Shown one piece after another: positions 9,967-19,521 of a DNA stretch of 64,000 bases. The stretch comes from Paenibacillus sabinae T27. Lineage in GTDB: Bacteria > Bacillota > Bacilli > Paenibacillales > Paenibacillaceae. Made by a program: the position numbers and the translations under genes. Positions within the stretch are counted from its first letter, which is position 1. The number at the start of each line of letters is the position of its first letter. Where the stretch lies: the NCBI RefSeq assembly GCF_000612505.1, contig NZ_CP004078.1, forward strand, positions 3,759,252 to 3,823,251, given 5' to 3'. The notes below the pieces were generated by a model, which did no database searches, was not told the DNA's origin, and saw only the letters and a program-made list of their open reading frames with translations.

Positions 9967-10332
9967 CTAGTTATTCCGGGTAACGGTAATGCTGTCTTCC
10001 GGCACACTGTACCCTTGTTCCCGGGCTTTCATCGCCACCTGCTGCTCAAGATCCTGCTTTTGTTTCTGATAGACGGCAATGTCCTTCTTGGCTTTGGAAA
10101 TCTCCGTATCCAAGTCCTGCGCCTGCTTGTTCAAATCGTAAATGTGGACGTAGCGCCATACCAGGACGCTGGACACAAGGACGAATAAGGCAAGAGTCAG
10201 CAAATACAGAAGCTTCTCCTGCATAGGGAGCGTCGTTCGCCTTGTGACAACCTTAGTCTTTTCGCGGTAGCGAGGATTAACTTTCTGTTCCCTTTGTTGC
10301 TGCACTGCCAAATTGCCGCGGGTATAGGCCAT
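9967..10332 (-). CDS. ftsL: cell division protein FtsL
   Basis: FtsL is a small bitopic protein of the divisome that forms a coiled-coil complex with DivIC/DivIB and activates the septal synthase. The 121-residue product has a basic cytoplasmic N terminus (about 1-40), one membrane segment (LLYLLTLALFVLVSSVLVW) and an extracytoplasmic heptad-rich coil (DLNKQAQDLDTEISKAKKDI). Sequence conservation in FtsL is low, so the call rests on size, topology and the place between rsmH and pbpB. Confidence 0.9.
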   Translation of the reverse strand: MAYTRGNLAVQQQREQKVNPRYREKTKVVTRRTTLPMQEKLLYLLTLALFVLVSSVLVWRYVHIYDLNKQAQDLDTEISKAKKDIAVYQKQKQDLEQQVAMKAREQGYSVPEDSITVTRNN

Positions 10333-10356
10333 CTCTGACTCTCCTTTTATCGTCTT

Positions 10357-11310
10357 TTACAATTTCTCCGCAATACGCAGCTTGGCAGAACGGGCTCTCG
10401 GATTACGTTCAAGCTCCTCTTCGCCGGGGGTAAGCGGTTTGCGATTGATCAATTTCACCTGTCCCTTGCCGCCGCATACACACATCGGAAAATCCGGCGG
10501 ACATGTACAGCGGCCGACATAGCCGTTCAGGATCTGCTTGCAAATCCGGTCCTCAAGTGAATGGAACGTAATCACGGATACCCTGCCTTCGGGGGCCAAG
10601 CAACGTACAGCCGCATGAAGGGCCTCTTCAAAAGCGCCCAACTCATCGTTCACGGCAATGCGCAGCCCCTGAAAGCTCCGTTTGGCGGGATGTCCGCCCG
10701 TCCTCCGCGTCGCCGCGGGAATCGCCTCTTTGATTATATCGGCCAATTCCCCCGTAGTTTCAATAGGGCGCGCCGCTCTCCTCTCGACAATTTTTCCCGC
10801 GATCCTTCTGGAGAACTTCTCCTCTCCGTACTGGAACAGCACGCGGGCGATTTCCTGCTCGGACCAGGTGTTGACGATGTCTGCGGCGGTCAATTCGGCG
10901 CTCCGGTCCATGCGCATATCGAGCGGGGCGTCGTGGTTGTAGCTGAATCCACGCTCTCCTTCATCAAACTGCGGGGAGGAGACACCCAGATCGAACAGAA
11001 TCCCGTCCACCTGGGGGACGCCGTCCTTCTGCGGAACCGCTGGCAATGAACGCAGCACTTCCTCCAAATCCCGAAAATTCGTCTTGACCAAAATGACCTT
11101 GTCTCCGAAGACGGCCAGCTTCTCCCTGGCGTTATCCAAAGCTGAGTCGTCCTGATCAAATGCGATCAACCGTCCATGGTCGCCCAATCTTGAAGCGATC
11201 AAGGCGCTATGCCCGGCTCCTCCGAGCGTGCAATCCACATAGATGCCGTCTTCCCTGACGTTTAAGCCTTCCGTTGCTTCTTCCTTCAGAACCGTGATGT
11301 GATGAAACAA
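10357..11310 (-). CDS. rsmH: 16S rRNA (cytosine(1402)-N(4))-methyltransferase
   Basis: RsmH (MraW) methylates N4 of C1402 in the ribosomal P site using S-adenosylmethionine. The 317-residue product has the SAM-binding block [15 protein letters not shown] near residue 25, FDLGVSSPQ near 108, and the C-terminal [13 protein letters not shown] cysteine stretch followed by [11 protein letters not shown] choose the TTG at 11308-11310, giving [12 protein letters not shown], because GGAGGG lies seven bases upstream and family members start there. An in-frame ATG five codons earlier contains the ribosome binding site itself. Confidence 0.95.
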   Translation of the reverse strand: MFHHITVLKEEATEGLNVREDGIYVDCTLGGAGHSALIASRLGDHGRLIAFDQDDSALDNAREKLAVFGDKVILVKTNFRDLEEVLRSLPAVPQKDGVPQVDGILFDLGVSSPQFDEGERGFSYNHDAPLDMRMDRSAELTAADIVNTWSEQEIARVLFQYGEEKFSRRIAGKIVERRAARPIETTGELADIIKEAIPAATRRTGGHPAKRSFQGLRIAVNDELGAFEEALHAAVRCLAPEGRVSVITFHSLEDRICKQILNGYVGRCTCPPDFPMCVCGGKGQVKLINRKPLTPGEEELERNPRARSAKLRIAEKL

Positions 11311-11343
11311 GCTGCAGCCCTCCAAACAGTATTCGGTAAATAA

Positions 11344-11781
11344 TTATAAATCAAAGTTGAAATCCACCAGCTTCTCGGCGATTTCGTTAAACGACTCCTC
11401 CGACTGCCCGAAGTACTGTTCCCAAAGCTCCTTGTTCCAGATTTCCACCCGGTTCGAAACGCCCAGAATGACACATTCCTTGTCCAGCTTCGCATACTCT
11501 CGCAGATTGGACGGCAGGGTAACCCTACCCTGCTTGTCCCACTGGCATTCCGTCGCTCCCGAGAAAAAGAAGCGGCTGAACGCGCGGGCGTCGGACTTCA
11601 TCAGCGGCAGACTTTTCAGCTTTTGTTCCATGATTCCCCATTCATCCATGGGATAAACGAAAAGACAGGAGTCAAGACCGCGGGTCGCCACAAAAGAGGA
11701 ACCGAGCAGTTCACGAAATTTAGCCGGTATAATGATACGGCCTTTATCGTCAATGCTATGCTGGTATTCCCCCATAAACAT
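11344..11781 (-). CDS. mraZ: transcriptional regulator MraZ
   Basis: MraZ is a small oligomeric DNA-binding protein with two SpoVT/AbrB-like swapped-hairpin domains. It represses or modulates its own dcw operon. The 145-residue product starts [20 protein letters not shown], and the second [16 protein letters not shown] motif marks the second repeat. The ATG at 11779-11781 follows AAGGAG by nine bases. A longer in-frame reading would run through the operator and was not used. It is the first gene of the cluster and sits 30 bases from its own predicted binding sites. Confidence 0.96.
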   Translation of the reverse strand: MFMGEYQHSIDDKGRIIIPAKFRELLGSSFVATRGLDSCLFVYPMDEWGIMEQKLKSLPLMKSDARAFSRFFFSGATECQWDKQGRVTLPSNLREYAKLDKECVILGVSNRVEIWNKELWEQYFGQSEESFNEIAEKLVDFNFDL

Positions 11782-11810
11782 AGCTGCCCACTCCTTAATC
11801 TCCTCGGGTC

Positions 11811-11840
11811 CCCACTTCCCCCCACTTTTCACCACTTAAG
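11811..11840 (-). promoter_or_regulatory. MraZ operator: three 10-bp direct repeats
   Basis: On the minus strand three consecutive 10-base units read AAGTGGTGAA, then TGGGG-type units in AAGTGGGG context. The core TGG(G/T)G recurs every 10 bases, one helical turn. MraZ proteins are known to bind short TGGG-type repeats separated by about five bases upstream of mraZ. The array starts at the expected transcription start (-10 at 11839-11844) and ends before the ribosome binding site, which fits autorepression. Confidence 0.85.
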
Positions 11841-11867
11841 CATAATAGATTCGTCATCAAAAATCAA
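11839..11867 (-). promoter_or_regulatory. sigma-A-type promoter of the mraZ/dcw operon
   Basis: On the minus strand, TTGATT (plus 11862-11867) and TATGCT (plus 11839-11844) are separated by exactly 17 bases. The start site would fall at or inside the first MraZ box. This is the only convincing promoter seen ahead of mraZ and would drive at least mraZ through pbpB. Confidence 0.7.
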
Positions 11868-12170
11868 AAACCTTTTTCCGTTTCTAGGTATCTTTTTCCA
11901 GTAAAACAATGACCCTTAACGTGTCTTTATTTGGCGGAAAATACGCCGCTCCGCGCCATGCGACATCAAACGGGGCGCACCTTATCGAACCTGTGTGAAG
12001 AAATGTTGGCGAATAACCGCAGGTCGCCGTCCAGCGGGGGATCACAGGGGAAGTTTTATCGAAGCGGACGAATGAATCGATCTTTATGTCGAAGGGACCG
12101 GTCAGGGGGGCAAACGGGTAAAATCCGGAAAAATAATTGGTTTGGGTTTCCAGTCTCCCGCCCGGTCGGC
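11868..12170. other. intergenic spacer without recognised content
   Basis: About 300 bases lie between the mraZ promoter and the ahcY terminator. Short frames here lack ribosome binding sites and homology that I recognise. No riboswitch motif, hairpin with a T-run or repeat was seen. Confidence 0.5.
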
Positions 12171-12210
12171 AAAAAAGCACCTTGCGCCAATGCGGGATTG
12201 GCCAAGGTGC
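12171..12210 (-). terminator. rho-independent terminator of ahcY
   Basis: A stem of GCACCTTG plus GCCAAT pairs with ATTGGC plus CAAGGTGC, with one bulged base and a five-base loop. On the minus strand it is followed by TTTTTT (plus 12171-12176). It lies 34 bases after the ahcY stop and insulates the dcw operon from ahcY transcription. Confidence 0.9.
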
Positions 12211-12244
12211 CGCTGCTTGATCAAGCTATTGGGCTTTCTTGAAA

Positions 12245-13516
12245 TTAAGCGTTCAGATTCCAGCTGTCGAGATAAGCGATCTGCTCCGGAGTCAGGGAGT
12301 CAATGCCAAGCCCCATGCTTTCCAGCTTGTAGCGGGCCACCTGCTCGTCCAATTCGTAAGGAACATTCTCGACTTTGGCGCCGATATTGCGGTAGTTGTC
12401 ATTCACATATTTCAGCGAGAGCGCCTGAAGCGCGAAGGTCATATCCATAATTTCCGCCGGATGACCATCCGCCGCGCCCAGATTGACGAGCCGCCCTTCG
12501 GCCAGCAAATACAGCTTGCGACCGTCTTTCAGCTGATATTCCTCGATATTCTTACGGACCGTCCGCTGAACGGCCGCTCTCTCCGCCAGATCCGGCTTGC
12601 AGACTTCCACATCGAAATGGCCGGCGTTGCACATAATGGCCCCATCCTTCATCACATCGAAATGCTCGCCGCGGATGACGTACCGGTTGCCCGTTACGGT
12701 AACGAAGAAATCGCCCAGCTTGGCCGCTTCCAGCATCGGCATTACATGGAAGCCGTCCATGTGCGCCTCAACGGCCTTGATCGCATCGACTTCCGTAACG
12801 ATGACGTTCGCGCCCAGCCCTTTGGCCCGCATCGCCACTCCCTTGCCGCACCAGCCGTAGCCGACGACGACAACCGTTTTGCCCGCCACCATCAGATTGG
12901 TCGTGCGGATGATGCCATCCCATGCCGACTGTCCGGTACCATAGCGGTTATCGAACAGATGCTTGCAGTAGGCGTCGTTGACGGCAACCATCGGGAACTT
13001 CAGCACGCCCTGCTTATGCAGCGCCTTCAGCCGGATAATACCTGTCGTCGTCTCCTCCGCTCCGCCGCGGATATTCTCCATCAGGTCGGGGCGCTCCGAA
13101 TGCAGCAGCGTTGCAAAATCGCCGCCGTCGTCGATAATGAGATCCGGCTTGCTTTCCAGCGCCTTGATGTTGAGCTCCTTGAATTCCTCGGGAGTCGGAT
13201 TGTATTTCGCAAATACGGTAATGCCGTCTTCCACGAGCGCAGCGCAGACATCGTCCTGCGTGGAAAGGGGATTCGAGCCGGTAATGGTGACCTCTGCTCC
13301 GCCTGCCTGAACGACCTTGGCCAAATACGCGGTTTTCGCTTCCAAATGGAGCGTAATCGAAACTTTAAGTCCTTTGAACGGCTGCTCCTTCTCGAACTGC
13401 TCACGGATGCGGTTCAGCACAGGCATGTGCTGGCGAACCCAATCGATTTTGAGGTGCCCGTCTTGAGCGAGCGACATATCGGCTACGATACTTTTTTGCC
13501 GGGATAATGAACTCAT
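12245..13516 (-). CDS. ahcY: adenosylhomocysteinase
   Basis: This NAD-dependent cytoplasmic enzyme hydrolyses S-adenosylhomocysteine to adenosine and homocysteine, relieving product inhibition of methyltransferases. The 423-residue product carries the NAD-binding block [20 protein letters not shown] near residue 215, [15 protein letters not shown] just after it, and the substrate-site stretch [19 protein letters not shown]. The start ATG follows GGAGG. It lies between bshC and mraZ, which are neighbours in B. subtilis, so it looks like an insertion into the conserved order. No SAM or SAH riboswitch was recognised upstream; the gap to bshC is only 38 bases. Confidence 0.96.
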   Translation of the reverse strand: MSSLSRQKSIVADMSLAQDGHLKIDWVRQHMPVLNRIREQFEKEQPFKGLKVSITLHLEAKTAYLAKVVQAGGAEVTITGSNPLSTQDDVCAALVEDGITVFAKYNPTPEEFKELNIKALESKPDLIIDDGGDFATLLHSERPDLMENIRGGAEETTTGIIRLKALHKQGVLKFPMVAVNDAYCKHLFDNRYGTGQSAWDGIIRTTNLMVAGKTVVVVGYGWCGKGVAMRAKGLGANVIVTEVDAIKAVEAHMDGFHVMPMLEAAKLGDFFVTVTGNRYVIRGEHFDVMKDGAIMCNAGHFDVEVCKPDLAERAAVQRTVRKNIEEYQLKDGRKLYLLAEGRLVNLGAADGHPAEIMDMTFALQALSLKYVNDNYRNIGAKVENVPYELDEQVARYKLESMGLGIDSLTPEQIAYLDSWNLNA

Positions 13517-13554
13517 TGTATAACCTCCTGTTTCTCGTATGCTATCATTTTGGC

Positions 13555-15183
13555 TTACATATATATGATGCGATGCGTTCCGCTATAGTCTGCCGGAAGC
13601 TCCATCAATCCGTCCAGCCAGCTTAGGCCGTACCGGTTCAAATAATACACGATATTGTACACCCGTTCCTGCAGCCTGCCCAGAGGCATTAGCGATCGTT
13701 CGATCCGCTCCCACTGCCGCAGCGCAGCTTCGCTCTGTTTGGCCATCGCATCCTGCACTTTCCCTTGAAGGAAGGAAATCTGATCCAGTATTTTCTCTTT
13801 GTTGCTTCCGCCCAGCTTGATCAGACCGGCCTGGACCGTACCGATTTGTTCGAGAAGGGGATCGTACATATCCGCAAAAGCAGCCTTGACCTCATCAAAT
13901 CTTCTGCCAAGCTCCAGCTCATCCTGAGCCTCCAGCCACCGGCGTTTCTTCTCTTCAAGGCCCTCCAGAACGTCGCCAAAGGTCAGGCCGTATTTCTCCA
14001 TATGCTTGTGCAGCGTACCTTCAACAATGGTAAAAGACATCCGGGGAACAATCAGCGGCATCTGGAGTCCCATCTGCTCAAAAGCCCGGCCCGTAATCCC
14101 CCAGTACGATATCTCGCCCTGTCCCAATACGGTAGCCAGCACGGGCAGAAGATAATCCTGCATCAGCGGCCGGGTCAGCACGTTATTGCTGAAGCGTTCG
14201 GGATAACGGTCCAGAAGGTCAAGCAATTCCTCGCGGGAAAAAGAGATCGTCCCTTTGCGGTCCGTGAATACGCAGTCCTTCCTGATCAGCAGCAGCCGCG
14301 CGCCCTCATGGATGTAAAAGAGGTTCGCTCCGCCTTCCGCCACATCGGCCTGAAGCTGAAATCCCTCCTCCTTAAGTTCCGAAGCCGTCTTATGGTAGGC
14401 ATCTTCCAGAGTCTCGTTGCCCGCGATCAGCGAGCGGAAGAACGGCTGCTCCAGCCGGCGAAGCGCCGGGTCCGCCGAATCCAGCAGCACCAGACCAAAT
14501 TTGCCGAACAGCGCGCCCATGATTTCCGCAAAAGCCGCGCACATGCTGCCCTTGCGAGCAGCGGCCTGCACCAGCTCCAGCATGCCCGCCTTAAATTCGC
14601 TTTCCTGAAGCAGCTCTTCAAGCTGTGCAAGAGGCGGCTCCCAATTCTCCCCGTCTACTTCAATATGGCTGACCGACGAGCGTCCCGTTTCCGGTGCCTC
14701 GATCTTCAGCTTGGCAATTTCCCCCGAGCGGTTCAACACATACGTATGATTGACCTCGTCCCAGTCGTGGTCCTCCCCGGCAATCCAGAATAGCGGCACA
14801 ACCGGTCGCCCCAGCTCCCGGCTCGCTTCTTTCGCGGCGAGGATGGCAGTGACCGCTTTGTAGACGACTAGCAGCGGTCCCGTAAACAGGCCGCTCTGCT
14901 GACCTCCGGCAACGACCAGCGTCTCCGGCCGTTCGAGCAGGTCAAGCGAGAGCCTGACCGCTTCGTGATTATTGTATTTTGCGTTATAGTCCCGCAGGAC
15001 TTCCGTCAGCCTGCCGCGGTCAGCCCGGGCACTTGCGCTTTCATCCAGCCAGGCGGCCCGCTGCCGCTTGTTCTGGAGCGGTTGAAAATGACCGCCGTAA
15101 AACTTCGCAGCCTTCTCGTCTTGATCCATGAACCCGCGGGCAAGCGCCGGTCCGCCTGGCAGCGGCTCCGGTACAACATTCAT
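13555..15183 (-). CDS. bshC: bacillithiol biosynthesis cysteine-adding enzyme
   Basis: BshC is the putative ligase that adds cysteine to glucosaminyl-malate, the last step of bacillithiol synthesis in low-GC Gram-positives. The 542-residue product has the family blocks [20 protein letters not shown] and [20 protein letters not shown] in its nucleotide-binding core, and a long helical C-terminal region. I place the start at [11 protein letters not shown] because an AGGGGG site lies ten bases upstream and a strong promoter lies within the longer open frame. The length agrees with B. subtilis BshC (about 539). Confidence 0.94.
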   Translation of the reverse strand: MNVVPEPLPGGPALARGFMDQDEKAAKFYGGHFQPLQNKRQRAAWLDESASARADRGRLTEVLRDYNAKYNNHEAVRLSLDLLERPETLVVAGGQQSGLFTGPLLVVYKAVTAILAAKEASRELGRPVVPLFWIAGEDHDWDEVNHTYVLNRSGEIAKLKIEAPETGRSSVSHIEVDGENWEPPLAQLEELLQESEFKAGMLELVQAAARKGSMCAAFAEIMGALFGKFGLVLLDSADPALRRLEQPFFRSLIAGNETLEDAYHKTASELKEEGFQLQADVAEGGANLFYIHEGARLLLIRKDCVFTDRKGTISFSREELLDLLDRYPERFSNNVLTRPLMQDYLLPVLATVLGQGEISYWGITGRAFEQMGLQMPLIVPRMSFTIVEGTLHKHMEKYGLTFGDVLEGLEEKKRRWLEAQDELELGRRFDEVKAAFADMYDPLLEQIGTVQAGLIKLGGSNKEKILDQISFLQGKVQDAMAKQSEAALRQWERIERSLMPLGRLQERVYNIVYYLNRYGLSWLDGLMELPADYSGTHRIIYM

Positions 15184-15219
15184 CTTTAGGTTGCCCCCTG
15201 TTCTCAAACTTCTTAAATG

Positions 15220-15248
15220 ATTGTATCCAAACGAGCACGCCGCGTCAA
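15220..15248 (-). promoter_or_regulatory. sigma-A-type promoter of bshC-ahcY
   Basis: On the minus strand, TTGACG (plus 15243-15248) and TACAAT (plus 15220-15225) are separated by 17 bases. The expected start site is about 30 bases before the chosen bshC start codon. The promoter probably serves both bshC and the closely following ahcY. Confidence 0.82.
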
Positions 15249-15314
15249 AGCATGCCTTTCGATTTTCAAGAAGAAACGAATCCTTCATTTAGTGAAAACG
15301 GCTCCCGTTACAAA

Positions 15315-15357
15315 ACAAGGTTTCCGGCCGTTCTAAAGAAGCGGCCGGAAACCTTGT
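15315..15357 (-). terminator. terminator after the opp operon
   Basis: A perfect 16-bp inverted repeat (ACAAGGTTTCCGGCCG and its complement) has an 11-base loop. On the minus strand it is followed only by TTTTG, so the T-run is short. It lies 52 bases past the oppF stop and ahead of the bshC promoter. Confidence 0.78.
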
Positions 15358-15408
15358 ACTTTGATGCATTGAACTTTATGAATAAATGACTATATCCGAA
15401 CGTCAGAA

Positions 15409-16329
15409 TCAGGCAAACGCCTTGGCTACCCAGTGGCCTTTCGAAACTTCAACCAGCTGTGTTTCTTCTTCGTTCGTCTTCTCGCCAGCCGAATAAATCG
15501 GGCTTCCAAGCTCGTCATGCAATATCAACCGTTTCTTGTTAACCTCAATTTCCGGATCGGGAATCGGAATAGCCGACAACAGCGATTTTGTATACGGATG
15601 AAGCGGGTTGGCGTACAGCTCTTCACTTTCGGCCAGCTCAACCATTTTGCCAAGATACATTACCGCCACACGGTCGCTGATATGCTTAACCATGGACAAA
15701 TCATGCGCAATGAACAAATAGGTCAGACCCAAACGGTTCTGAAGCTCTTTAAGCAGGTTGACGACCTGCGCTTGGATGGACACGTCAAGCGCCGAAATCG
15801 GTTCGTCGCAGACAATGAACTTCGGATTGACCGCAAGGGCGCGGGCAATCCCGATCCGCTGGCGCTGGCCGCCGGAGAATTCATGCGGGTACCGCGAAGC
15901 ATGGTCATGGTTAAGGCCAACCATATCGAGCAGCTCTTCGATCCGCTTCTTCCGCTGGGCGCGGCTTCCGGCCATGTTGTGAATATCCAGCGCTTCGCCG
16001 ATGATGTCCGACACCGTAAAGCGCGGGTTAAGCGAAGCATACGGGTCCTGGAATATCATCTGCATGTCACGGCGCATCGCCTTCATCTTACCCGGAGACA
16101 GCTTGTAAATATCCGTTCCGTTAAACTTGACGCTGCCTGCGGTTGGTTCGTACAAACGAAGGACCGTGCGGCCAGCTGTCGTCTTGCCGCAGCCGGACTC
16201 GCCCACCATGCCGAGCGTTTCACCTTCCCGAATCGAGAAGTTGATGTTGTCTACCGCTTTGAGCACCTTGCCTTTTCCTACATTAAAATACTTCTTCAGG
16301 CCTTCGACCTCAATCAATTGCTTGCTCAA
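15409..16329 (-). CDS. oppF: oligopeptide ABC transporter ATP-binding protein OppF
   Basis: This is the second ATPase of an Opp-type peptide importer. It has Walker A GESGCGKTTAGRTVL, the ABC signature FSGGQRQRIGIARAL, Walker B KFIVCDEPISALD, and the C-terminal oligopeptide-transporter extension with HPYTKSLLSAIPIPDPE. The start is TTG at 16327-16329: GGAGGTG lies eight bases upstream, and the TTG overlaps the oppD stop as TTGA. The resulting 306-residue protein has the usual OppF length. Confidence 0.93.
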   Translation of the reverse strand: MSKQLIEVEGLKKYFNVGKGKVLKAVDNINFSIREGETLGMVGESGCGKTTAGRTVLRLYEPTAGSVKFNGTDIYKLSPGKMKAMRRDMQMIFQDPYASLNPRFTVSDIIGEALDIHNMAGSRAQRKKRIEELLDMVGLNHDHASRYPHEFSGGQRQRIGIARALAVNPKFIVCDEPISALDVSIQAQVVNLLKELQNRLGLTYLFIAHDLSMVKHISDRVAVMYLGKMVELAESEELYANPLHPYTKSLLSAIPIPDPEIEVNKKRLILHDELGSPIYSAGEKTNEEETQLVEVSKGHWVAKAFA

Positions 16330-17321
16330 GAGCGTTGCACCTCCTTGGCCATCGGATGAAGATTCCAGCATCGTGCAGTGTGCGTATCGCTGAATTCCGT
16401 AGTACCCGGATCGATTCTTTCACAGATCGCCATCGCTTCACTGCAGCGCGCGGTGAATGGGCAGCCGATCGGCGGTTTGATCAGATCGGGCGGCGTGCCG
16501 ACGATCGGAATCAGCGGCTCGCCTTTCTTCTGGTCCAGACGCGGCATCGAACGAAGCAGTCCCTTCGTGTACGGGTGCTGCGGGTTTTTGAAAATTTCCC
16601 ATCTTGTTCCCGTTTCAACCACTTCACCCGCGTACATAACGATAACCCGGTCGCACATTCCGGCAACAACGCCAAGGTCATGCGTGATGAGAATAATGGA
16701 GGTGCCGAGCTTTTGCTGCATATCTTTCATAACGTCCATGATTTGAGCCTGGATCGTCACGTCCAGAGCCGTGGTCGGCTCGTCCGCAATAAGCAGCGCC
16801 GGACGGCAGGCAAGCGCGATTGCGATCATGACCCGCTGCCGCATACCGCCGGAAAATTCATGGGGATATTGATAAAAGCGGGCCTCGGCATTCTTGATAC
16901 CGACAAGCTTCAACATTTCAATGCCTTGCTTGGTCGCTTCGGCCGCTGACATTTTCTGATGTTTGATCAATACTTCCGTGATTTGCTTGCCCACTTTAAT
17001 CGTAGGGTTAAGAGAGGTCATCGGGTCTTGAAATATCATGCCAATGTCTTTGCCGCGAATAGCTTCCATTTCTTTAATGCTTTTCTTGAGAAGATCCTGT
17101 CCCTGGAAAATAATTTCGCCCTGCTTCACTTTGGACGGTGGAGAAGGAATCAACCGCATAATCGATTGGGCGGTAACGCTCTTTCCGCTGCCGGACTCGC
17201 CGACGATCGCTACCGTCTCCCCTTTGCCGATCTCGAAATTCATACCGCGGACGGCCTGTACTTCACCGCCACTTACAAAAAACGAAACATGCAAATCTTT
17301 TACCTGTAAAATGGGGTCCAT
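16326..17321 (-). CDS. oppD: oligopeptide ABC transporter ATP-binding protein OppD
   Basis: This is the first ATPase subunit of the peptide importer. The 331-residue product has Walker [16 protein letters not shown], signature [15 protein letters not shown], Walker [13 protein letters not shown], and the C-terminal [15 protein letters not shown] stretch that binds an iron-sulfur cluster in some Opp/Dpp ATPases. The start ATG follows AGGAGGTG. It is 13 bases after oppC and is translationally coupled to oppF. Confidence 0.95.
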   Translation of the reverse strand: MDPILQVKDLHVSFFVSGGEVQAVRGMNFEIGKGETVAIVGESGSGKSVTAQSIMRLIPSPPSKVKQGEIIFQGQDLLKKSIKEMEAIRGKDIGMIFQDPMTSLNPTIKVGKQITEVLIKHQKMSAAEATKQGIEMLKLVGIKNAEARFYQYPHEFSGGMRQRVMIAIALACRPALLIADEPTTALDVTIQAQIMDVMKDMQQKLGTSIILITHDLGVVAGMCDRVIVMYAGEVVETGTRWEIFKNPQHPYTKGLLRSMPRLDQKKGEPLIPIVGTPPDLIKPPIGCPFTARCSEAMAICERIDPGTTEFSDTHTARCWNLHPMAKEVQRS

Positions 17322-17334
17322 TATCGTTCACCTC

Positions 17335-18282
17335 CTATTTCTTCAATTTAGGATCAAGCGCGTCGCGAAGGCCGTCGCCGAAAATGTTAAAGGCCAGCAT
17401 TGTAATACTGATGAGAATAGCCGGGAACAGCATGCGCCATGGGAATGCGAGCCAGCCGGTCAACGCATCACTGATCATCGAACCGAGCGAAGCTCTCGGT
17501 GCTTGTACACCAAGTCCAAGGAAGCTCAGGAATGCTTCCGCGAAGATCGCATTCGGAACGGACAGCGTAATGGTTACAATAATGGGTCCAACCGCATTAG
17601 GAAGAAGATGCTTGAACAAAAGGCGGCCGCTACCTGCCCCCATTGAGCGGGAGGCCAGAACGAACTCGCGGTTCTTAAGCTGCATAATTTCCCCGCGCAC
17701 AATCCAGGACATGTTGATCCAGCCTGTAATCGTGAGCGCCAGAATAATCGTCCACAAGCTTGGCTCCAGTACAACCAGAAGCAAAATAACAACGAGCAGG
17801 TATGGAATGGAATACAGAACTTCAGAAATTTTGTTCATAATGCTGTCCGTACGTCCGCCAAAGAATCCCATGATTCCACCGTAAATGACACCGATCAGAA
17901 GGTCAATTAGGGCTGCGGCCAGACCTACAATCAAGGAAATACGCGCGCCGTACCAGGTGCGGACGAACATGTCGCGGCCCAGGTCATCGGTTCCGAACCA
18001 ATGTGCTCCAGACGGCGGCTGGTTGGTATTCAGCAAATCATTCGAATCATACGTATAAGGTGTTAAATGCGGGCCGATAATGGCACCTATAATAATTAAT
18101 ACAAGCAGGCCCAACGATACCATAGCCGCCTTGTTCTGGCGCAGACGGTACCAAGCATCCTGCCAAGCCGACAGACTTTCCCGTTCAATAACTTCCGCCT
18201 GCTTCTCATCCACGCCAATCTTACGGAAATCTTCGGGCTGCAGATTAACGCCCGGCGGAACCATATGTTGTTCTACTGCCAC
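17335..18282 (-). CDS. oppC: oligopeptide ABC transporter permease OppC
   Basis: This is the second membrane subunit of the peptide importer. The 315-residue product has the OppC_N segment (WQDAWYRLRQNKAAMVSLGLL), the GTDDLGRDMFVRTWYGARISL hallmark of OppC/DppC, and five to six membrane spans. The EAFLSFLGLG coupling-helix region touches the ATPases. The start is GTG with GGAGGG seven bases upstream. Three bases separate it from oppB. Confidence 0.95.
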   Translation of the reverse strand: MAVEQHMVPPGVNLQPEDFRKIGVDEKQAEVIERESLSAWQDAWYRLRQNKAAMVSLGLLVLIIIGAIIGPHLTPYTYDSNDLLNTNQPPSGAHWFGTDDLGRDMFVRTWYGARISLIVGLAAALIDLLIGVIYGGIMGFFGGRTDSIMNKISEVLYSIPYLLVVILLLVVLEPSLWTIILALTITGWINMSWIVRGEIMQLKNREFVLASRSMGAGSGRLLFKHLLPNAVGPIIVTITLSVPNAIFAEAFLSFLGLGVQAPRASLGSMISDALTGWLAFPWRMLFPAILISITMLAFNIFGDGLRDALDPKLKK

Positions 18283-18285
18283 TCC

Positions 18286-19218
18286 TTAGCCCTCCTTTCC
18301 TCCACTCAGTTTAATGCGCGGATCTATAAAGACATAAGCAACGTCCGTAATGAAGCGCGTAGCCATGAGCAGAATACCGTAGAAAATTGTAATTCCCATA
18401 ATGATCGGATAGTCGCGAACGCTAATCGCTTCGACGAACTGCTTGCCGATACCACCGATCCCGAAAATCTGTTCGATTACAACGGAACCGGTAACGATGT
18501 TTGCCGTCATCGGCCCCACATAAGTCACGACCGGCATAATGCCGTTTCGCAGCACATGGCGGAAAAGGATAACGACCCAGCTAAGACCCTTGGCCTTCGC
18601 CGTTTTGATATAATCCGCATGCAGCACTTCAAGCATACTGGATCGGGTTAGCCTAGCAATGAATGCGATCGGCTGAGCCGACAATGCGGCAACTGGAAGC
18701 ACATAGTCCAATGGATCATTGAAGCCCATAACATCAACCCAACCCAGCTTTGAAGCAAAGATATATTGCAGCACCGTAGCCAGCACAAAGCTTGGTACCG
18801 CTATTCCGAGCACCGCCAGCACCATCGCTGCGGTGTCGATAAATTTCCGGTGGTACAGCGCAGCAAGCATGCCGAGCAGAACGCCGACAATAATCGACAC
18901 AATAATTGCTACAAGCCCCAACTTCAGAGAAGCGGAGAAAGTCTGGCTTATAATATGCGATACGTCCTGATTCAAGCGTTTCATTGAAACCCCAAAATCA
19001 CCTTGAATGATGTTACTTAAGTATTTGATATACTGCTGGAAGACGGGCTTGTCCAATCCGTACTGTACATACAGCCGCTGGCGAATTTCGTCCGGAATTT
19101 TCTTCTCGGATGTAAACGGATCGCCCGGTATGGCTTTCATCAGGAAAAACGTGGCCGAGATCAGCACAAACAGCGAAACCAGCATATAGAAAAACTTATT
19201 TGCAACATAGCGTATCAT
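18286..19218 (-). CDS. oppB: oligopeptide ABC transporter permease OppB
   Basis: This is the first membrane subunit of the importer. I start at MIRYVANKFFYMLVSLFVLI because GGAGGTG lies nine bases before that ATG and family members start there; the frame is open 22 codons further. The FFLMKAIPGDPF motif after the first span and the EQIFGIGGIGKQFVEAI coupling region are typical. The predicted length is 310 residues. It is the first gene after the oppA terminator. Confidence 0.94.
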   Translation of the reverse strand: MIRYVANKFFYMLVSLFVLISATFFLMKAIPGDPFTSEKKIPDEIRQRLYVQYGLDKPVFQQYIKYLSNIIQGDFGVSMKRLNQDVSHIISQTFSASLKLGLVAIIVSIIVGVLLGMLAALYHRKFIDTAAMVLAVLGIAVPSFVLATVLQYIFASKLGWVDVMGFNDPLDYVLPVAALSAQPIAFIARLTRSSMLEVLHADYIKTAKAKGLSWVVILFRHVLRNGIMPVVTYVGPMTANIVTGSVVIEQIFGIGGIGKQFVEAISVRDYPIIMGITIFYGILLMATRFITDVAYVFIDPRIKLSGGKEG

Positions 19219-19344
19219 GCCCGTCAACACCTCCTTCGACAAATTTTTCACATCTAATAATGATTTTATGAAATAATTAACCACTTGTCCATTTTCTATA
19301 TCTGTAAATACCCATAATATTCAAACGTCAACTGACACATGGAA

Positions 19345-19381
19345 AAACGGCTGCGCCTTCTTTCAGGAACGGCATCCGTTT
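19345..19381 (+). repeat. partial copy C of a dispersed two-hairpin element
   Basis: AAACGG (19345-19350) pairs with CCGTTT (19376-19381). Inside, GCC-TTC pairs with GAA-GGC around a TTTCAG loop, with one bulged C. Order, loop and spacing match hairpin 1 of the elements at 33910 and 38206. The second hairpin is not recognisable here. It lies between the oppA terminator and oppB, in a 303-base gap that otherwise contains only AT-rich sequence and a weak promoter-like TTGACG near 19327. Confidence 0.6.
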
Positions 19382-19410
19382 CTTTTAAAAAAATTCATGA
19401 ATAATAATTC

Positions 19411-19451
19411 AAAAAAAAAGGGATATATATGGAATTCCACATATATATCCC
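19411..19451 (-). terminator. strong terminator between oppA and oppB
   Basis: GGGATATATATG pairs perfectly with CATATATATCCC around an eight-base loop, and on the minus strand nine T residues follow (plus 19411-19419). It lies 70 bases past the oppA stop. It should give excess oppA message over oppBCDF, as expected for a binding protein needed in larger amounts. Confidence 0.92.
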
Positions 19452-19521
19452 GAAGTGCTTGAACTACTTCAGATTATTTAATTATTCAATTAAATAGGGT
19501 TGCTGTAGTTTAAAGCGAATC

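Noticed and set aside
11782..11835. Upstream-extended start for mraZ
   Set aside because: The extra codons would translate the MraZ operator; the internal ATG has a proper AAGGAG site and matches the family N terminus.
12239..13507. Long open frame on the plus strand opposite ahcY (about 420 codons)
   Set aside because: It is the antisense shadow of ahcY: no ribosome binding site and no recognisable protein motifs, while the minus strand has a full enzyme signature.
13517..13554. SAM or SAH riboswitch ahead of ahcY
   Set aside because: Only 38 bases separate bshC from ahcY, too short for either aptamer.
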